DNA of 9,566 nt, from contig JAEWHG010000187.1 in the NCBI GenBank assembly GCA_023387935.1, positions 1 through 9,566 on the forward strand. Direction: 5' to 3'. Source of the stretch: Bacillota bacterium. Its GTDB lineage: Bacteria; Bacillota; Clostridia; Peptostreptococcales; Natronincolaceae. This document shows, in pieces, positions 1-6,922 of the stretch. Position 1 is the first letter of the stretch. Each line of letters opens with the position of its first letter. Position numbers and translations under genes: made by a program. Under the pieces are notes generated by a model, which was given only the letters and a program-made list of their open reading frames with translations, ran no database searches and was not told where the DNA came from.

Positions 1-1635
1 CCCAACATTATATAAGGCGCCACCTTTACTCAGGTCTATTCCTTTTTCCATGCAACCATCTACAAGTGTTGATAAGAATGGCCTTGGAACCATTTCTGTA
101 TGAATTTGCTGTGCAACAACTGTTGCAATAACACCATGCTTTATTAGATTCGATAATTGCTTATAAAATGCATCTTTTACATCTTCAATGCTATTAAAGC
201 TTTGTTCTTCTACGGAAAGCCCCATCACCTCTCCTGTTATACGGCTTACTCCATTATTTAGTGCATATTCTAAAGCTCCAGCAAAGTTAATATTAACGGC
301 AGATGTCCATTCTCCGATCTTTCTAAAATGAGGTACAACACAACCGCAATTACTCCAATCCCTTGCATCCTCTGGAGAAAGACCTGCGGGTAAAAGCATT
401 TGAGAGCCTACTCTATCATTGTGTACAGCTGGAAATCCTGTTCCTTCCCTTATAAGATCACATACTGCAATTAAAAATTCTTGTGGAGAATCTGGGTGTA
501 TTCTTACGCTTAATCCTGGCTGATGAGTTTTAACATTTTTAGTAGCCTTTAAAGCCATATATGAAATGTCATTAGTTGCATCACTACCGTCCCGTTTTCT
601 TCCACCTACTGTTAAATTTTGGAATGAGTTGTATCCCGCAAAGTATTGGGCCGTATTTTTTGATATTGCCCATACCCATTCAGAAAGCTTAAGCCAAAGT
701 GCTTCTATTAATTCCTGTGCTTCTTCATTTGTTATATGTCCATTTTTTATATCATTTTCATAAAAGGGAACCATATATTGATCGAATCTTCCTAGGTTTA
801 AAGCTAGAGAGTTTTCCGATAAAATGGAACCTAATTGAACAAACCAAACAGTTTGAATTGCCTCATAGAAGCTAGTAGGTGGATTTTCAGGTATGTTTTT
901 ACATACTTCTGATATTTTTAAAAGCTCTGTTTTTCTCACCTTATCCTTTTCTTTATCTGCCATTTCTATTGCTTTTTCAGAATATCTTCTAGCAAGGGTT
1001 ATGATTCCATCACAGCTCTCTACTACGGACTTATAAAAGTTTATTTTTTCTATTGCTTCACCTGTTAAAGGCTGAAGATTTTCTAATTTTTCAATTGCTT
1101 CATTTCTAATTCCGCCAAATCCCTTTTTAAAAATAATATCTTGGTAATCTGGTGTTACCTCGCCTACAGCACTTCGCCATTTAGAGTCGTTATCTACGAT
1201 ACCAGTATCTACGGCTATTTTTTTAGTTTCTTCTGGTATTCTAGAAAGAAATGCCTCTTCTAAGGACTTTCCCTCCCAATATGGAAATATATCATTTCTG
1301 AGTATTTCTTTTTGCATATCTCCTATTAGATAAGCATCTTGGCTTCTATTTTCAAAATCATCCATTTCCTTCTCTACCCACTGCCATGAAAACTCTGGAC
1401 ATATAAAACCAGATCTTCTATATATTCCTGGAGTACCAACGATTAGTTCATCATCAAAGATAGATACGGGTATATCACTACACACTTCTTTAAAGGCCTT
1501 TGCCCTTCTAATTATCATCGCTTCCCCTTCAGTTTCCTTATGGGACTTAGTAAAGGATATCGCTCTTTTAACACAAATTGATGGCTTTGTATCAATATAA
1601 TTTTTCTTTAATCTAGATATTCGTTCTGTACTCAT
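1..1635 (-). CDS. Glycyl radical enzyme (pyruvate formate-lyase-like), 3' end outside window
   Basis: This is the first 545 codons of a glycyl radical enzyme; the reading frame runs off the left edge. The N-terminus starts directly into the PFL domain with no microcompartment-type extension. Family landmarks are GRFDQY at about residues 280-286, a TVGGRKRDGSDATND block near 342, and SVRIHPDSP further on. The thiyl-radical cysteine loop reads SNCGCVVPHF at 428-437, so Cys432 is the likely catalytic cysteine, close to Cys433 of glycerol dehydratase. Family members of this type run near 790 residues, so about 250 residues, including the glycyl radical loop, should lie outside. Valine at 434 replaces the glutamate of the GCVEP motif used by dehydratases, lyases and arylacetate decarboxylases, so the substrate cannot be assigned. 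Two adjacent ATGs exist; the one at 1635 lies 7 nt after the GGGGG of the ribosome binding site (1643-1649) and is preferred over 1638. A radical SAM activase is expected nearby but is not visible. Confidence 0.93.
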   Translation of the reverse strand, partial: MSTERISRLKKNYIDTKPSICVKRAISFTKSHKETEGEAMIIRRAKAFKEVCSDIPVSIFDDELIVGTPGIYRRSGFICPEFSWQWVEKEMDDFENRSQDAYLIGDMQKEILRNDIFPYWEGKSLEEAFLSRIPEETKKIAVDTGIVDNDSKWRSAVGEVTPDYQDIIFKKGFGGIRNEAIEKLENLQPLTGEAIEKINFYKSVVESCDGIITLARRYSEKAIEMADKEKDKVRKTELLKISEVCKNIPENPPTSFYEAIQTVWFVQLGSILSENSLALNLGRFDQYMVPFYENDIKNGHITNEEAQELIEALWLKLSEWVWAISKNTAQYFAGYNSFQNLTVGGRKRDGSDATNDISYMALKATKNVKTHQPGLSVRIHPDSPQEFLIAVCDLIREGTGFPAVHNDRVGSQMLLPAGLSPEDARDWSNCGCVVPHFRKIGEWTSAVNINFAGALEYALNNGVSRITGEVMGLSVEEQSFNSIEDVKDAFYKQLSNLIKHGVIATVVAQQIHTEMVPRPFLSTLVDGCMEKGIDLSKGGALYNVG

Positions 1636-1642
1636 CATATTT

Positions 1643-1649
1643 CCCCCTT
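1643..1649 (-). promoter_or_regulatory. Ribosome binding site of the glycyl radical enzyme
   Basis: AAGGGGG on the minus strand lies 4 nt before the ATG at 1638 and 7 nt before the in-frame ATG at 1635. The spacing favours the second ATG. The site sits in the 21-bp gap after the GntR regulator's stop codon, which supports co-transcription. Confidence 0.7.
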
Positions 1650-1656
1650 CAGAATA

Positions 1657-2334
1657 TTAATTTTCCCTACTCTTTAAGAATGTAACTAAAGATTTTTTAG
1701 CCTTTTCCATATGTTGTTCTAGTAAACTTATTGCTAATTTTTTATCTCTATATCTACAAGCTTCTAATATTTTGTAATGCTCATCTTGAGACGTTTTGTG
1801 ATATCCCATATTAAGTAAATAAATCCGCATATATCTTTCTACTTTAATATGCATATCCCTAATAAGCTCTAATAATATTTCTTTTTTACCAGCATTATAT
1901 AAAACATTATGAAACTGAAGATTAAGCTCACTTAAATGTTCCTCATCTACTAGATCATCCATTTTACTGAGGATATATTCTGCATATTCTATATCCTTAT
2001 CATCTAAGTTATCTATGGCATATTCTAATGCTCCTTTTTCAAGCAGGATCCTTATATCAAATATTTCCTCAACTTCATTTACAGAAAACTCACTCACTAT
2101 GGCTCCCTTGTTAGGAAAAATTTTTACAAGACCCTGCACCTCTAATATTCTTAAAGCCTCCCTTACTGGAATTAAACTTACATTAAAACTTTTAGCAATT
2201 TCATCTTGCTTTAACTGTTGTCCTCCCTTCAACTCTCCATTTATAATAGATTCCTTTAGCCTCTCTGCAATAACTTCTGGCATTGTTTTACGTCTTGATA
2301 GTTTATTCTCTATAAATCCATTAAAATTTTTCAT
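1657..2334 (-). CDS. GntR-family transcriptional regulator, FadR/FCD subfamily
   Basis: The protein is a 225-residue DNA-binding regulator. An N-terminal winged helix-turn-helix spans about residues 14-82, with the family pattern LKQDEIAKSFNVSLIPVREALRILEVQGLV. The C-terminal all-helical FCD ligand domain spans about 88-215. In FCD domains a metal is usually held by one Asp and three His. Here His142, His186 and His208 are in the expected places, but the Asp position four residues before His142 is Asn138. Members commonly sense small organic acids and repress catabolic genes. The gene directly precedes the glycyl radical enzyme with a 21-bp gap, so it probably controls that operon and itself; this is inference. 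No ribosome binding site precedes the ATG at 2334, and the next Met (residue 18) also lacks one. The start at 2334 is kept because a promoter-like pair places transcription start right at it. Confidence 0.92.
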   Translation of the reverse strand: MKNFNGFIENKLSRRKTMPEVIAERLKESIINGELKGGQQLKQDEIAKSFNVSLIPVREALRILEVQGLVKIFPNKGAIVSEFSVNEVEEIFDIRILLEKGALEYAIDNLDDKDIEYAEYILSKMDDLVDEEHLSELNLQFHNVLYNAGKKEILLELIRDMHIKVERYMRIYLLNMGYHKTSQDEHYKILEACRYRDKKLAISLLEQHMEKAKKSLVTFLKSREN

Positions 2335-2340
2335 ACTTAA

Positions 2341-2368
2341 AGTATAATATATTTAAATATTTTGTAAA
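2341..2368 (-). promoter_or_regulatory. Candidate promoter of the gntR-glycyl radical enzyme operon
   Basis: On the minus strand, TTTACA (2368-2363) and TATACT (2346-2341) are separated by 16 bp. Transcription would start about 7 nt further on, at or next to the A of the regulator's ATG at 2334, giving a leaderless mRNA. An alternative -10 hexamer TATAAT lies at 2373-2368 but has no good -35 partner. It would give a leader of about 27 nt, still without a Shine-Dalgarno sequence. The region is so AT-rich that chance matches are likely. Confidence 0.4.
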
Positions 2369-2370
2369 TT

Positions 2371-2408
2371 ATATTTTATAAAATATACTGTATACTTTAT
2401 AAAATATA
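2371..2408. promoter_or_regulatory. AT-rich repeat/palindrome cluster, candidate regulator operator
   Basis: Positions 2371-2386 form a perfect 16-bp palindrome (ATATTTTATAAAATAT). The 13-mer TTTATAAAATATA occurs twice, at 2375-2387 and 2396-2408, with starts exactly 21 bp apart, about two helical turns. Between the two copies is TATAC-T-GTATA (2384-2394), overlapping GTATAC (2390-2395). GTATAC resembles the GT-N-AC core of FadR-subfamily operators. The cluster lies just upstream of the gntR start and before the thi operon terminator, where an autoregulatory site would be expected. AT-rich background makes part of this symmetry possible by chance. Confidence 0.4.
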
Positions 2409-2442
2409 AAAAACCAGTCTCTTATTAAAGAAACTGGTTTTT
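2409..2442 (-). terminator. Rho-independent terminator of the thiamin operon
   Basis: Arms at 2409-2421 and 2430-2442 form a 13-bp stem with an 8-nt loop, followed on the minus strand by a U run (six U in total). In minus-strand RNA every position pairs, with one G-U wobble. In plus-strand RNA the same position is an A-C mismatch, so the hairpin is better suited to minus-strand transcription. It starts 9 bp after the stop codon of the SSS symporter gene. Confidence 0.88.
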
Positions 2443-2451
2443 ATATTTATT

Positions 2452-3861
2452 CTATTTAGCCGAGACTTCACTGTTATTTAAAATATTGGATTGTTTGCAA
2501 ATAACAGAACCAATGATACATACTGTAGCCGAAACCATAACCGGTAGTGAAAAGGCTATTAATAGTTTGTTCGCTATAAAGAATGGTATTCCTGAAATGA
2601 CGCCCAAAATGGCTGCTAATAATGCAGTTTTTTCTGTTAAGTTTTTATTGAACAGGCCGAAGAATAATGGAAAAAACACTCCTGTACATACTAAATCTGC
2701 AACAAAGAAAAGGTAAAGAACACTATATCCTTTTGATGCTATTAATGTTGCAGGTAAAATTAATACAGCTGTCATAACCCTAGCAAATGTTAATAAAGAT
2801 TCCTTCTTAATACTTTTAAATATATTTTGACTGTCTATTGTAAACGTTGCAACCATTGCATTTAAAAGTGTATCCACTGTACTCATTACTAAAACCAAAG
2901 CTAGCATAAAAACAGCTACGATTAATCCACTCGGAAAAAGTTTATATACTAATGAAAATAATGCAACTGACGGACTTTCTGCAACGCCAAGTCCAGTTGA
3001 TATAATTCCTAAGAAGCCAGTTAGAATCATTACAGGAAGAGCAATCACTATACAAGTAATTAAAGATTTTTTAAGTGTGGCATTATCCTTACCTGCATAT
3101 ATTCTTTGCCAATATCCTTGATGAAATAGATTCGATGCAAATACTGCAATGCAAAGGGTTAAACCGTATTCAATTCCACCCCAATTTTTAAAATCAAATA
3201 AATGTGGCGCATTTTTATTCGCTGTATCTATAATTTCACTTAATCCACCACCATAATAAATAACGCCTATGGTTACTGCCACTAACAAAACTACTACTAA
3301 TACCATTTGAATCATATCTGTAAACATAGATGCTCTCAGTCCACCATAAGCTGTATAAATTAATGTTCCAATTCCAATAAATAAAGCAGTATAAAGTAGT
3401 GGAACTTCTGCTAGCTCGTATGCTACCAAACCGATTGATGTAAGTTCTGCAACTAAATGTACAAACATATAGAATATAGATAGTAACACTGTTAATATAT
3501 GCATTTTTGACCCATATCTTTTTAAAGCGTAATCATTTAATGTACTACCTTCTGGTAAGTAAGCTTTAATTTTAGGACTTATAACTAAAAATGCAAAATA
3601 AAGACTAGCTACTCCTACTGCATAGCCTATAATACTTGTAATACCACCAATGGATCCTGCTTCTGGGGGAGTAAACAGTATAAATACGCCAAGGAATGAA
3701 GCTAAAAACGTGGCAGATAATATTTTTGATCCTGTACTTCCCCTAGCAGTTAAAAAATCATCCATTGTTTCTATCTTGCCACGGCTATATAAAACACCAA
3801 TAATAGTAAATCCAACAACCGTTAATGCTAATAAAGCCATTACATTAAAATATGAAAGCAT
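2452..3861 (-). CDS. SSS-family sodium:solute symporter, candidate thiamin-precursor (HMP) importer
   Basis: The product is a 469-residue inner-membrane protein with about 12-13 hydrophobic helices. It carries the SSS signature TAYGGLRASMFTDMIQ (170-185), a sodium-site motif MSTVDTLLNA (326-335) and the HQGYWQR block (247-253). The family couples sodium influx to uptake of sugars, amino acids, vitamins or urea; sequence alone does not give the substrate here. The gene lies 23 bp after thiE with no terminator between them, and a terminator follows it, so it is the last gene of the riboswitch-controlled operon. The operon needs both thiazole and pyrimidine precursors. ThiW is the predicted thiazole importer, so HMP is the likeliest substrate by elimination. 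An SSS protein called ThiV has been proposed for thiamin-precursor uptake in other organisms; orthology was not checked. The ATG at 3861 is chosen because AGGAG (3871-3875) is 9 nt upstream; the in-frame ATG at 3870 directly abuts that site. Confidence 0.9.
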   Translation of the reverse strand: MLSYFNVMALLALTVVGFTIIGVLYSRGKIETMDDFLTARGSTGSKILSATFLASFLGVFILFTPPEAGSIGGITSIIGYAVGVASLYFAFLVISPKIKAYLPEGSTLNDYALKRYGSKMHILTVLLSIFYMFVHLVAELTSIGLVAYELAEVPLLYTALFIGIGTLIYTAYGGLRASMFTDMIQMVLVVVLLVAVTIGVIYYGGGLSEIIDTANKNAPHLFDFKNWGGIEYGLTLCIAVFASNLFHQGYWQRIYAGKDNATLKKSLITCIVIALPVMILTGFLGIISTGLGVAESPSVALFSLVYKLFPSGLIVAVFMLALVLVMSTVDTLLNAMVATFTIDSQNIFKSIKKESLLTFARVMTAVLILPATLIASKGYSVLYLFFVADLVCTGVFFPLFFGLFNKNLTEKTALLAAILGVISGIPFFIANKLLIAFSLPVMVSATVCIIGSVICKQSNILNNSEVSAK

Positions 3862-3884
3862 TATGTTCATCTCCTGTGTTTATA

Positions 3885-4502
3885 TTATCTTAATTCTTCT
3901 GTTGCTTCTCTAATATTTTCTTTTCCTAATATTGCAGAAACTATAGCAACGCCATCTATTCCTGTATCCATTACAGCTTTTATATTATTTTCATTAATGC
4001 CGCCTATTCCAACAACTGGAATGCTTACATTTTCTTTAATATATTTAAGCATATCTAATGTTACACTGCGAGCATTTGTTTTAGTATCTGTTGGAAATAA
4101 TGCGCCCACCCCTATATAGTCTGCACCATCTTCTATGGCCTTTTTAGCTTCTTCTATTGTTGCTGTAGAAACCCCTACGATTTTATCTTCTCCTAAGATC
4201 CCTCTTACAATATTTGCTGGTAAATCATCTTGTCCTACATGAACACCTTCTGCATCTACTGCCAGTGCAATATCTAATCGATCGTTAATTATTAAAGGAA
4301 TATTATATTGAGATGTAAGTTCTTTAACCTGAACTGCAAGATTATAGAACTCTAGAGAAGTAGCGTCTTTTTCTCTAAGCTGAACAATAGTTACGCCGCC
4401 TAAAATAGCTTCTTCTAAACTTTTTATAAAATCTCTTCCTTTTAGAATATCTCTATCACTTACTAAATAAAGTCCATAATTAACACTTTTATCTAATTTC
4501 AT
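3885..4502 (-). CDS. thiE: Thiamin phosphate synthase ThiE
   Basis: ThiE joins HMP pyrophosphate and thiazole phosphate to give thiamin phosphate, releasing pyrophosphate; it is a soluble TIM barrel. Visible landmarks are QLREK (41-45), NDR (73-75), GVHVGQDD (86-93), the phosphate loop region FPTDTKTNA (136-144), GIGGI (165-169) and VSAI (188-191). With the start at 4502 the protein is 205 residues, within the normal family range. This start has AAAGGGG 8 nt upstream (4511-4517), and the first residues MKLDKSVNYGLYLVSD fit the family. A longer in-frame start at 4529 has no ribosome binding site and would add nine unlikely residues. The gene overlaps the end of thiM by 14 bp, which implies translational coupling. 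Confidence 0.96.
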   Translation of the reverse strand: MKLDKSVNYGLYLVSDRDILKGRDFIKSLEEAILGGVTIVQLREKDATSLEFYNLAVQVKELTSQYNIPLIINDRLDIALAVDAEGVHVGQDDLPANIVRGILGEDKIVGVSTATIEEAKKAIEDGADYIGVGALFPTDTKTNARSVTLDMLKYIKENVSIPVVGIGGINENNIKAVMDTGIDGVAIVSAILGKENIREATEELR

Positions 4503-5307
4503 CAACCTTACCCCTTTCATTAATATCATCTGAATTAAAGTTACTTACTTCATCTATTAAATAAACTTTAAAGCTCCCTAATCCTTCCTGTTCTTTTAAA
4601 CGTTTTTCTGCTTTTTCTCCTGCAATACCCATTATCATAATTCCTAGTGTTGCACCGTATATGGCTTTTTCCCCTGTTCCACAACAAACGCCTATTAACG
4701 ATGATGCCATACACCCTGTACCCGTTATGCTAGATAATTTTTCATGTCCATTATGAATGTAGTAAACCTTTTTTCCATCAGAAATAATATCTACTACACC
4801 TGTTATTACAACAGTGCAATGAAGCTTCTTCGCAAGATTTATGGCTATTTCTTTGCCTCCATCTAATGGACTGTCTACTGAATCTACGCCTTTCGTTAAA
4901 GCTTCTATTCCGTAAATATTTTTAATTTCTGACATATTGCCTCTTAATACAGATAGTTTTACTTGTTTTAAAATTCTTTCTACCGTTTTATTTCTTAAGC
5001 TAGTTGCACCTATTCCTACTGGATCTAATATTACTGGAATATTTAATTCGTTGGCTTTTTTACCTGCTAGAATAAATGATTCTATGGTTCTTTCGTTTAA
5101 AGTCCCTACATTTAAAACTAAAGCCGATGCAATTGATACCATTTCTTCAACTTCATTTTTATCATCAGCCATTACGGGACTTCCACCTAAAGCTAACACA
5201 ATATTTGCGCAATCATTAACTGTAACGTAATTCGTAATATGATGGACAAGTGGTTTTTTTTCTTTTATTTTTTCTAAAATTGTATTGAACTTATTATTTA
5301 TAGTCAA
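4489..5307 (-). CDS. thiM: Hydroxyethylthiazole kinase ThiM
   Basis: ThiM phosphorylates 4-methyl-5-(2-hydroxyethyl)thiazole with ATP, feeding ThiE; it is a salvage rather than a de novo enzyme. The 272-residue protein shows the family N-terminus HHITNYVTVNDCAN (22-35), LDPVGIGATSLR (94-105), RGNMSEI (122-128) and the catalytic loop TGTGCMAS (195-202). Cys199 corresponds to Cys198 of the Bacillus subtilis enzyme. Translation starts at TTG (5307-5305), supported by a strong AAGGAGGG at 5316-5323 with 8-nt spacing. It lies 48 bp after thiD and overlaps thiE by 14 bp. The C-terminal tail after about residue 252 is charged and weakly conserved. Confidence 0.96.
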   Translation of the reverse strand: MTINNKFNTILEKIKEKKPLVHHITNYVTVNDCANIVLALGGSPVMADDKNEVEEMVSIASALVLNVGTLNERTIESFILAGKKANELNIPVILDPVGIGATSLRNKTVERILKQVKLSVLRGNMSEIKNIYGIEALTKGVDSVDSPLDGGKEIAINLAKKLHCTVVITGVVDIISDGKKVYYIHNGHEKLSSITGTGCMASSLIGVCCGTGEKAIYGATLGIMIMGIAGEKAEKRLKEQEGLGSFKVYLIDEVSNFNSDDINERGKVDEIR

Positions 5308-5315
5308 AATTTCTT

Positions 5316-5323
5316 CCCTCCTT
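5316..5323 (-). promoter_or_regulatory. Ribosome binding site setting the TTG start of thiM
   Basis: AAGGAGGG on the minus strand, 8 nt before TTG at 5307. It is the strongest Shine-Dalgarno match in the operon and decides in favour of the non-ATG start. Confidence 0.85.
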
Positions 5324-5355
5324 AAGATAACTATGTGTTTTTTATTAAATAGAAA

Positions 5356-6138
5356 CTAATACCATTCATGGAAATGATGTACAGGCCCTACTCCTTTACC
5401 TATAGAAAATGATTTTTCTATTGCAGTAGTTATATAGTTTTTAGCTTCTTCTATTGCTTTGTGAATATCCATACCTTTACCTAAATTAGATGCTATTGCT
5501 GATGATAATGTGCAGCCCGTACCATGCGTGTTTTTAGTGTTTATTCTTGGAGAGTTATAATAAGTAAAATCTGTTCCATCGTATAATATGTCCATTGCTT
5601 CACCTTCTAGGTGCCCACCTTTAACTAATACATACTTAGGTCCCATTTTATAAATTTCTTCTGCTGCTTTTTTCATTTCATCTATACTCGCTACTTTCAT
5701 TCCTGTTATAACTTCAGCCTCTGGTAGGTTCGGAGTAACAACTGTGGCCATAGGCAATAAGCACTGTATCAATGCTTCCTTTGCATCTGGCTTGAGTAGG
5801 TCGAATCCACTTTTAGAAATCATTACAGGGTCAATTACTAAGTTTTTAACTTCATATTTACTTAGTGTTTCTGCAATAATCCTTATTGTCTCTGTTTTAG
5901 AAACCATTCCAATTTTAACAGCATCTACAAAAATATCATCAAAGATAACTTCTATTTGTTTTTGAATAATATCTGGAGATATATCTTGAACTGCAAAAAC
6001 TCCCTGAGTATTTTGTGCCGTTACTGCTGAAATAACACTCATTCCAAATACGCCATGAGCTGAAAATGTTTTTAAATCTGCTTGTATACCAGCCCCTCCA
6101 CAGCTATCTGAGCCTGCTATAGTTAATAATTTTTTCAT
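5356..6138 (-). CDS. thiD: Hydroxymethylpyrimidine/phosphomethylpyrimidine kinase ThiD
   Basis: ThiD phosphorylates HMP to HMP-P and then to HMP-PP, the pyrimidine donor for ThiE. The 260-residue protein is full length for the ribokinase-like family. It has the N-terminal AGSDSCGGAGIQAD (8-21), Gln42 in TAQNT (the position that contacts HMP in characterised ThiD), VIDPVM (101-106), VTPNLPEA (134-141) and the anion-hole motif HGTGC (205-209), with Cys209 as the expected catalytic-loop residue. There is no fused ThiE or TenA domain. The ATG overlaps the stop codon of thiW in an ATGA arrangement, and AAAAGGAG (6148-6155) lies 9 nt upstream inside thiW. It is the second gene of the riboswitch-controlled operon. 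Confidence 0.97.
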   Translation of the reverse strand: MKKLLTIAGSDSCGGAGIQADLKTFSAHGVFGMSVISAVTAQNTQGVFAVQDISPDIIQKQIEVIFDDIFVDAVKIGMVSKTETIRIIAETLSKYEVKNLVIDPVMISKSGFDLLKPDAKEALIQCLLPMATVVTPNLPEAEVITGMKVASIDEMKKAAEEIYKMGPKYVLVKGGHLEGEAMDILYDGTDFTYYNSPRINTKNTHGTGCTLSSAIASNLGKGMDIHKAIEEAKNYITTAIEKSFSIGKGVGPVHHFHEWY

Positions 6139-6641
6139 TTAACTTCACTCCTTTTATCACTAATATCAATAAACTTTGTATTTAAAATCACTTTAAAAAT
6201 AAAATATCCTATAATTACACCTACAAAAGAGCTTAAAACAAAAGGCCCTACAAATGCGAATAGTGCAGCTTCTTTTCCCATAAATACTTTTGCAACTGGA
6301 TAAGACACTAAGCCTCCAATAATACCAGTGCCAAAGACCTCACCTATCATTGCATAAAAAGGCTTTTTAGTTTTTTTATACAAAATACCAGCCAAAAATG
6401 CACCTATCATACTTCCTGGAAAAGCAAGCAATGATCCAGTACCTAGTAAGTTTCTTATTAAAGAAATTACAAATGCAATTGCTACTGCATAGCCTGGGCC
6501 AAACAGTACAGATGCTAAAAGGTTAATGCCATGTTGAACTGGAAAAACCTTAGATACTCCTATAGGAACATAAATAATGTGAGAGCTAATAGCACCAATT
6601 GCTGCTAACAAAGATGCTGTAGTTAATTTTTTTAAATTCAT
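6135..6641 (-). CDS. thiW: ThiW, predicted thiazole-specific ECF transporter S component
   Basis: ThiW is a small integral membrane protein (168 residues, about five to six hydrophobic helices). It binds the substrate for an energy-coupling factor transporter; the shared ATPases and EcfT are normally encoded elsewhere and are not in this window. Family-like stretches are IIYVPIGVSKVFPVQHGIN (22-40) and FPGSMIGAFLAGILYKKTKK (74-93). By comparative genomics the family is assigned to hydroxyethylthiazole uptake, which fits its place just before the salvage kinases and after the TPP riboswitch. Its ATG is preceded by AAAGGAG (6650-6656) with 8-nt spacing. It is the first gene of the operon and overlaps thiD by 4 bp. 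Confidence 0.93.
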   Translation of the reverse strand: MNLKKLTTASLLAAIGAISSHIIYVPIGVSKVFPVQHGINLLASVLFGPGYAVAIAFVISLIRNLLGTGSLLAFPGSMIGAFLAGILYKKTKKPFYAMIGEVFGTGIIGGLVSYPVAKVFMGKEAALFAFVGPFVLSSFVGVIIGYFIFKVILNTKFIDISDKRSEVK

Positions 6642-6674
6642 TTTGTCATCTCCTTTTCACAAGCTTATAAAATT

Positions 6675-6707
6675 AAAAAAAGCACAAATCCTTATAGGAT
6701 CTGTGCT
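6675..6707 (-). terminator. Riboswitch-controlled intrinsic terminator
   Basis: An 11-bp stem (6707-6697 with 6691-6681; one G-U wobble) and a 5-nt loop are followed by seven U on the minus strand. It stands between the TPP aptamer and thiW, so it is most likely the expression platform, giving premature termination when TPP is bound. I could not find a clear antiterminator by eye. Confidence 0.9.
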
Positions 6708-6740
6708 TAATTACGCATATATTTAAATGCCTAATATCAT

Positions 6741-6836
6741 TCACTTCCCTACGCTGGTATAATCCAGATCAGGTTATAGGGATCAAAGACATAATAGGGT
6801 CTTTCTCTCAGCTGGCCTTTCCAGCTCTCCCAGTGT
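6741..6836 (-). ncRNA. TPP riboswitch (THI box)
   Basis: All the conserved TPP aptamer elements are present on the minus strand. P1 pairs CACU (6835-6832) with AGUG (6745-6742). A stem AGCUGG/CCAGCU is followed by the invariant CUGAGA (6811-6806). An optional extra stem AAAGAC/GUCUUU follows. The pyrophosphate-arm core has CCUGAUCUGG (6773-6764) and ACCAGCGUAGGGA (6758-6746). Binding of thiamin pyrophosphate should repress the downstream thiW-thiD-thiM-thiE-symporter operon through the terminator at 6675-6707. Confidence 0.97.
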
Positions 6837-6867
6837 TAAATAAATTTAGTTTTCAATTTACAACAAT

Positions 6868-6896
6868 ATGATAACATATAATTTTTTCATAAGCAA
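6868..6896 (-). promoter_or_regulatory. Promoter of the thiamin salvage operon
   Basis: TTGCTT (-35, 6896-6891) and TATCAT (-10, 6873-6868) are spaced by 17 bp, with a TGT immediately before the -10 (extended -10). Transcription would start near 6861, about 25 nt before the riboswitch aptamer. The -35 and spacer lie inside a repeated sequence that recurs at 8730-8771. Confidence 0.7.
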
Positions 6897-6915
6897 TACA
6901 CCGAACAGTTTATTA
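6873..6915. repeat. Imperfect direct repeat, copy A (overlaps thi promoter)
   Basis: About 38 of 42 aligned bases match 8730-8771 in the same orientation, with one 1-nt gap. Shared words include AAGCAATA, ACC and GTTTATTA. This copy carries the functional-looking thi promoter. The two copies flank brnQ with its promoter and terminator. Confidence 0.75.
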
Positions 6916-6922
6916 CATTTTC

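Noticed and set aside
566..763. Plus-strand open frame of 65 codons inside the glycyl radical enzyme gene
   Set aside because: It lies antisense to a strongly conserved coding region and has no ribosome binding site. The same reasoning removes the antisense frames at 2015-2347, 2486-2716, 3650-3913, 4937-5230 and 5744-5965.
4503..4529. Longer thiE start at 4529
   Set aside because: It has no ribosome binding site and the extra residues are not family-like; the ATG at 4502 has a well-spaced AAAGGGG.
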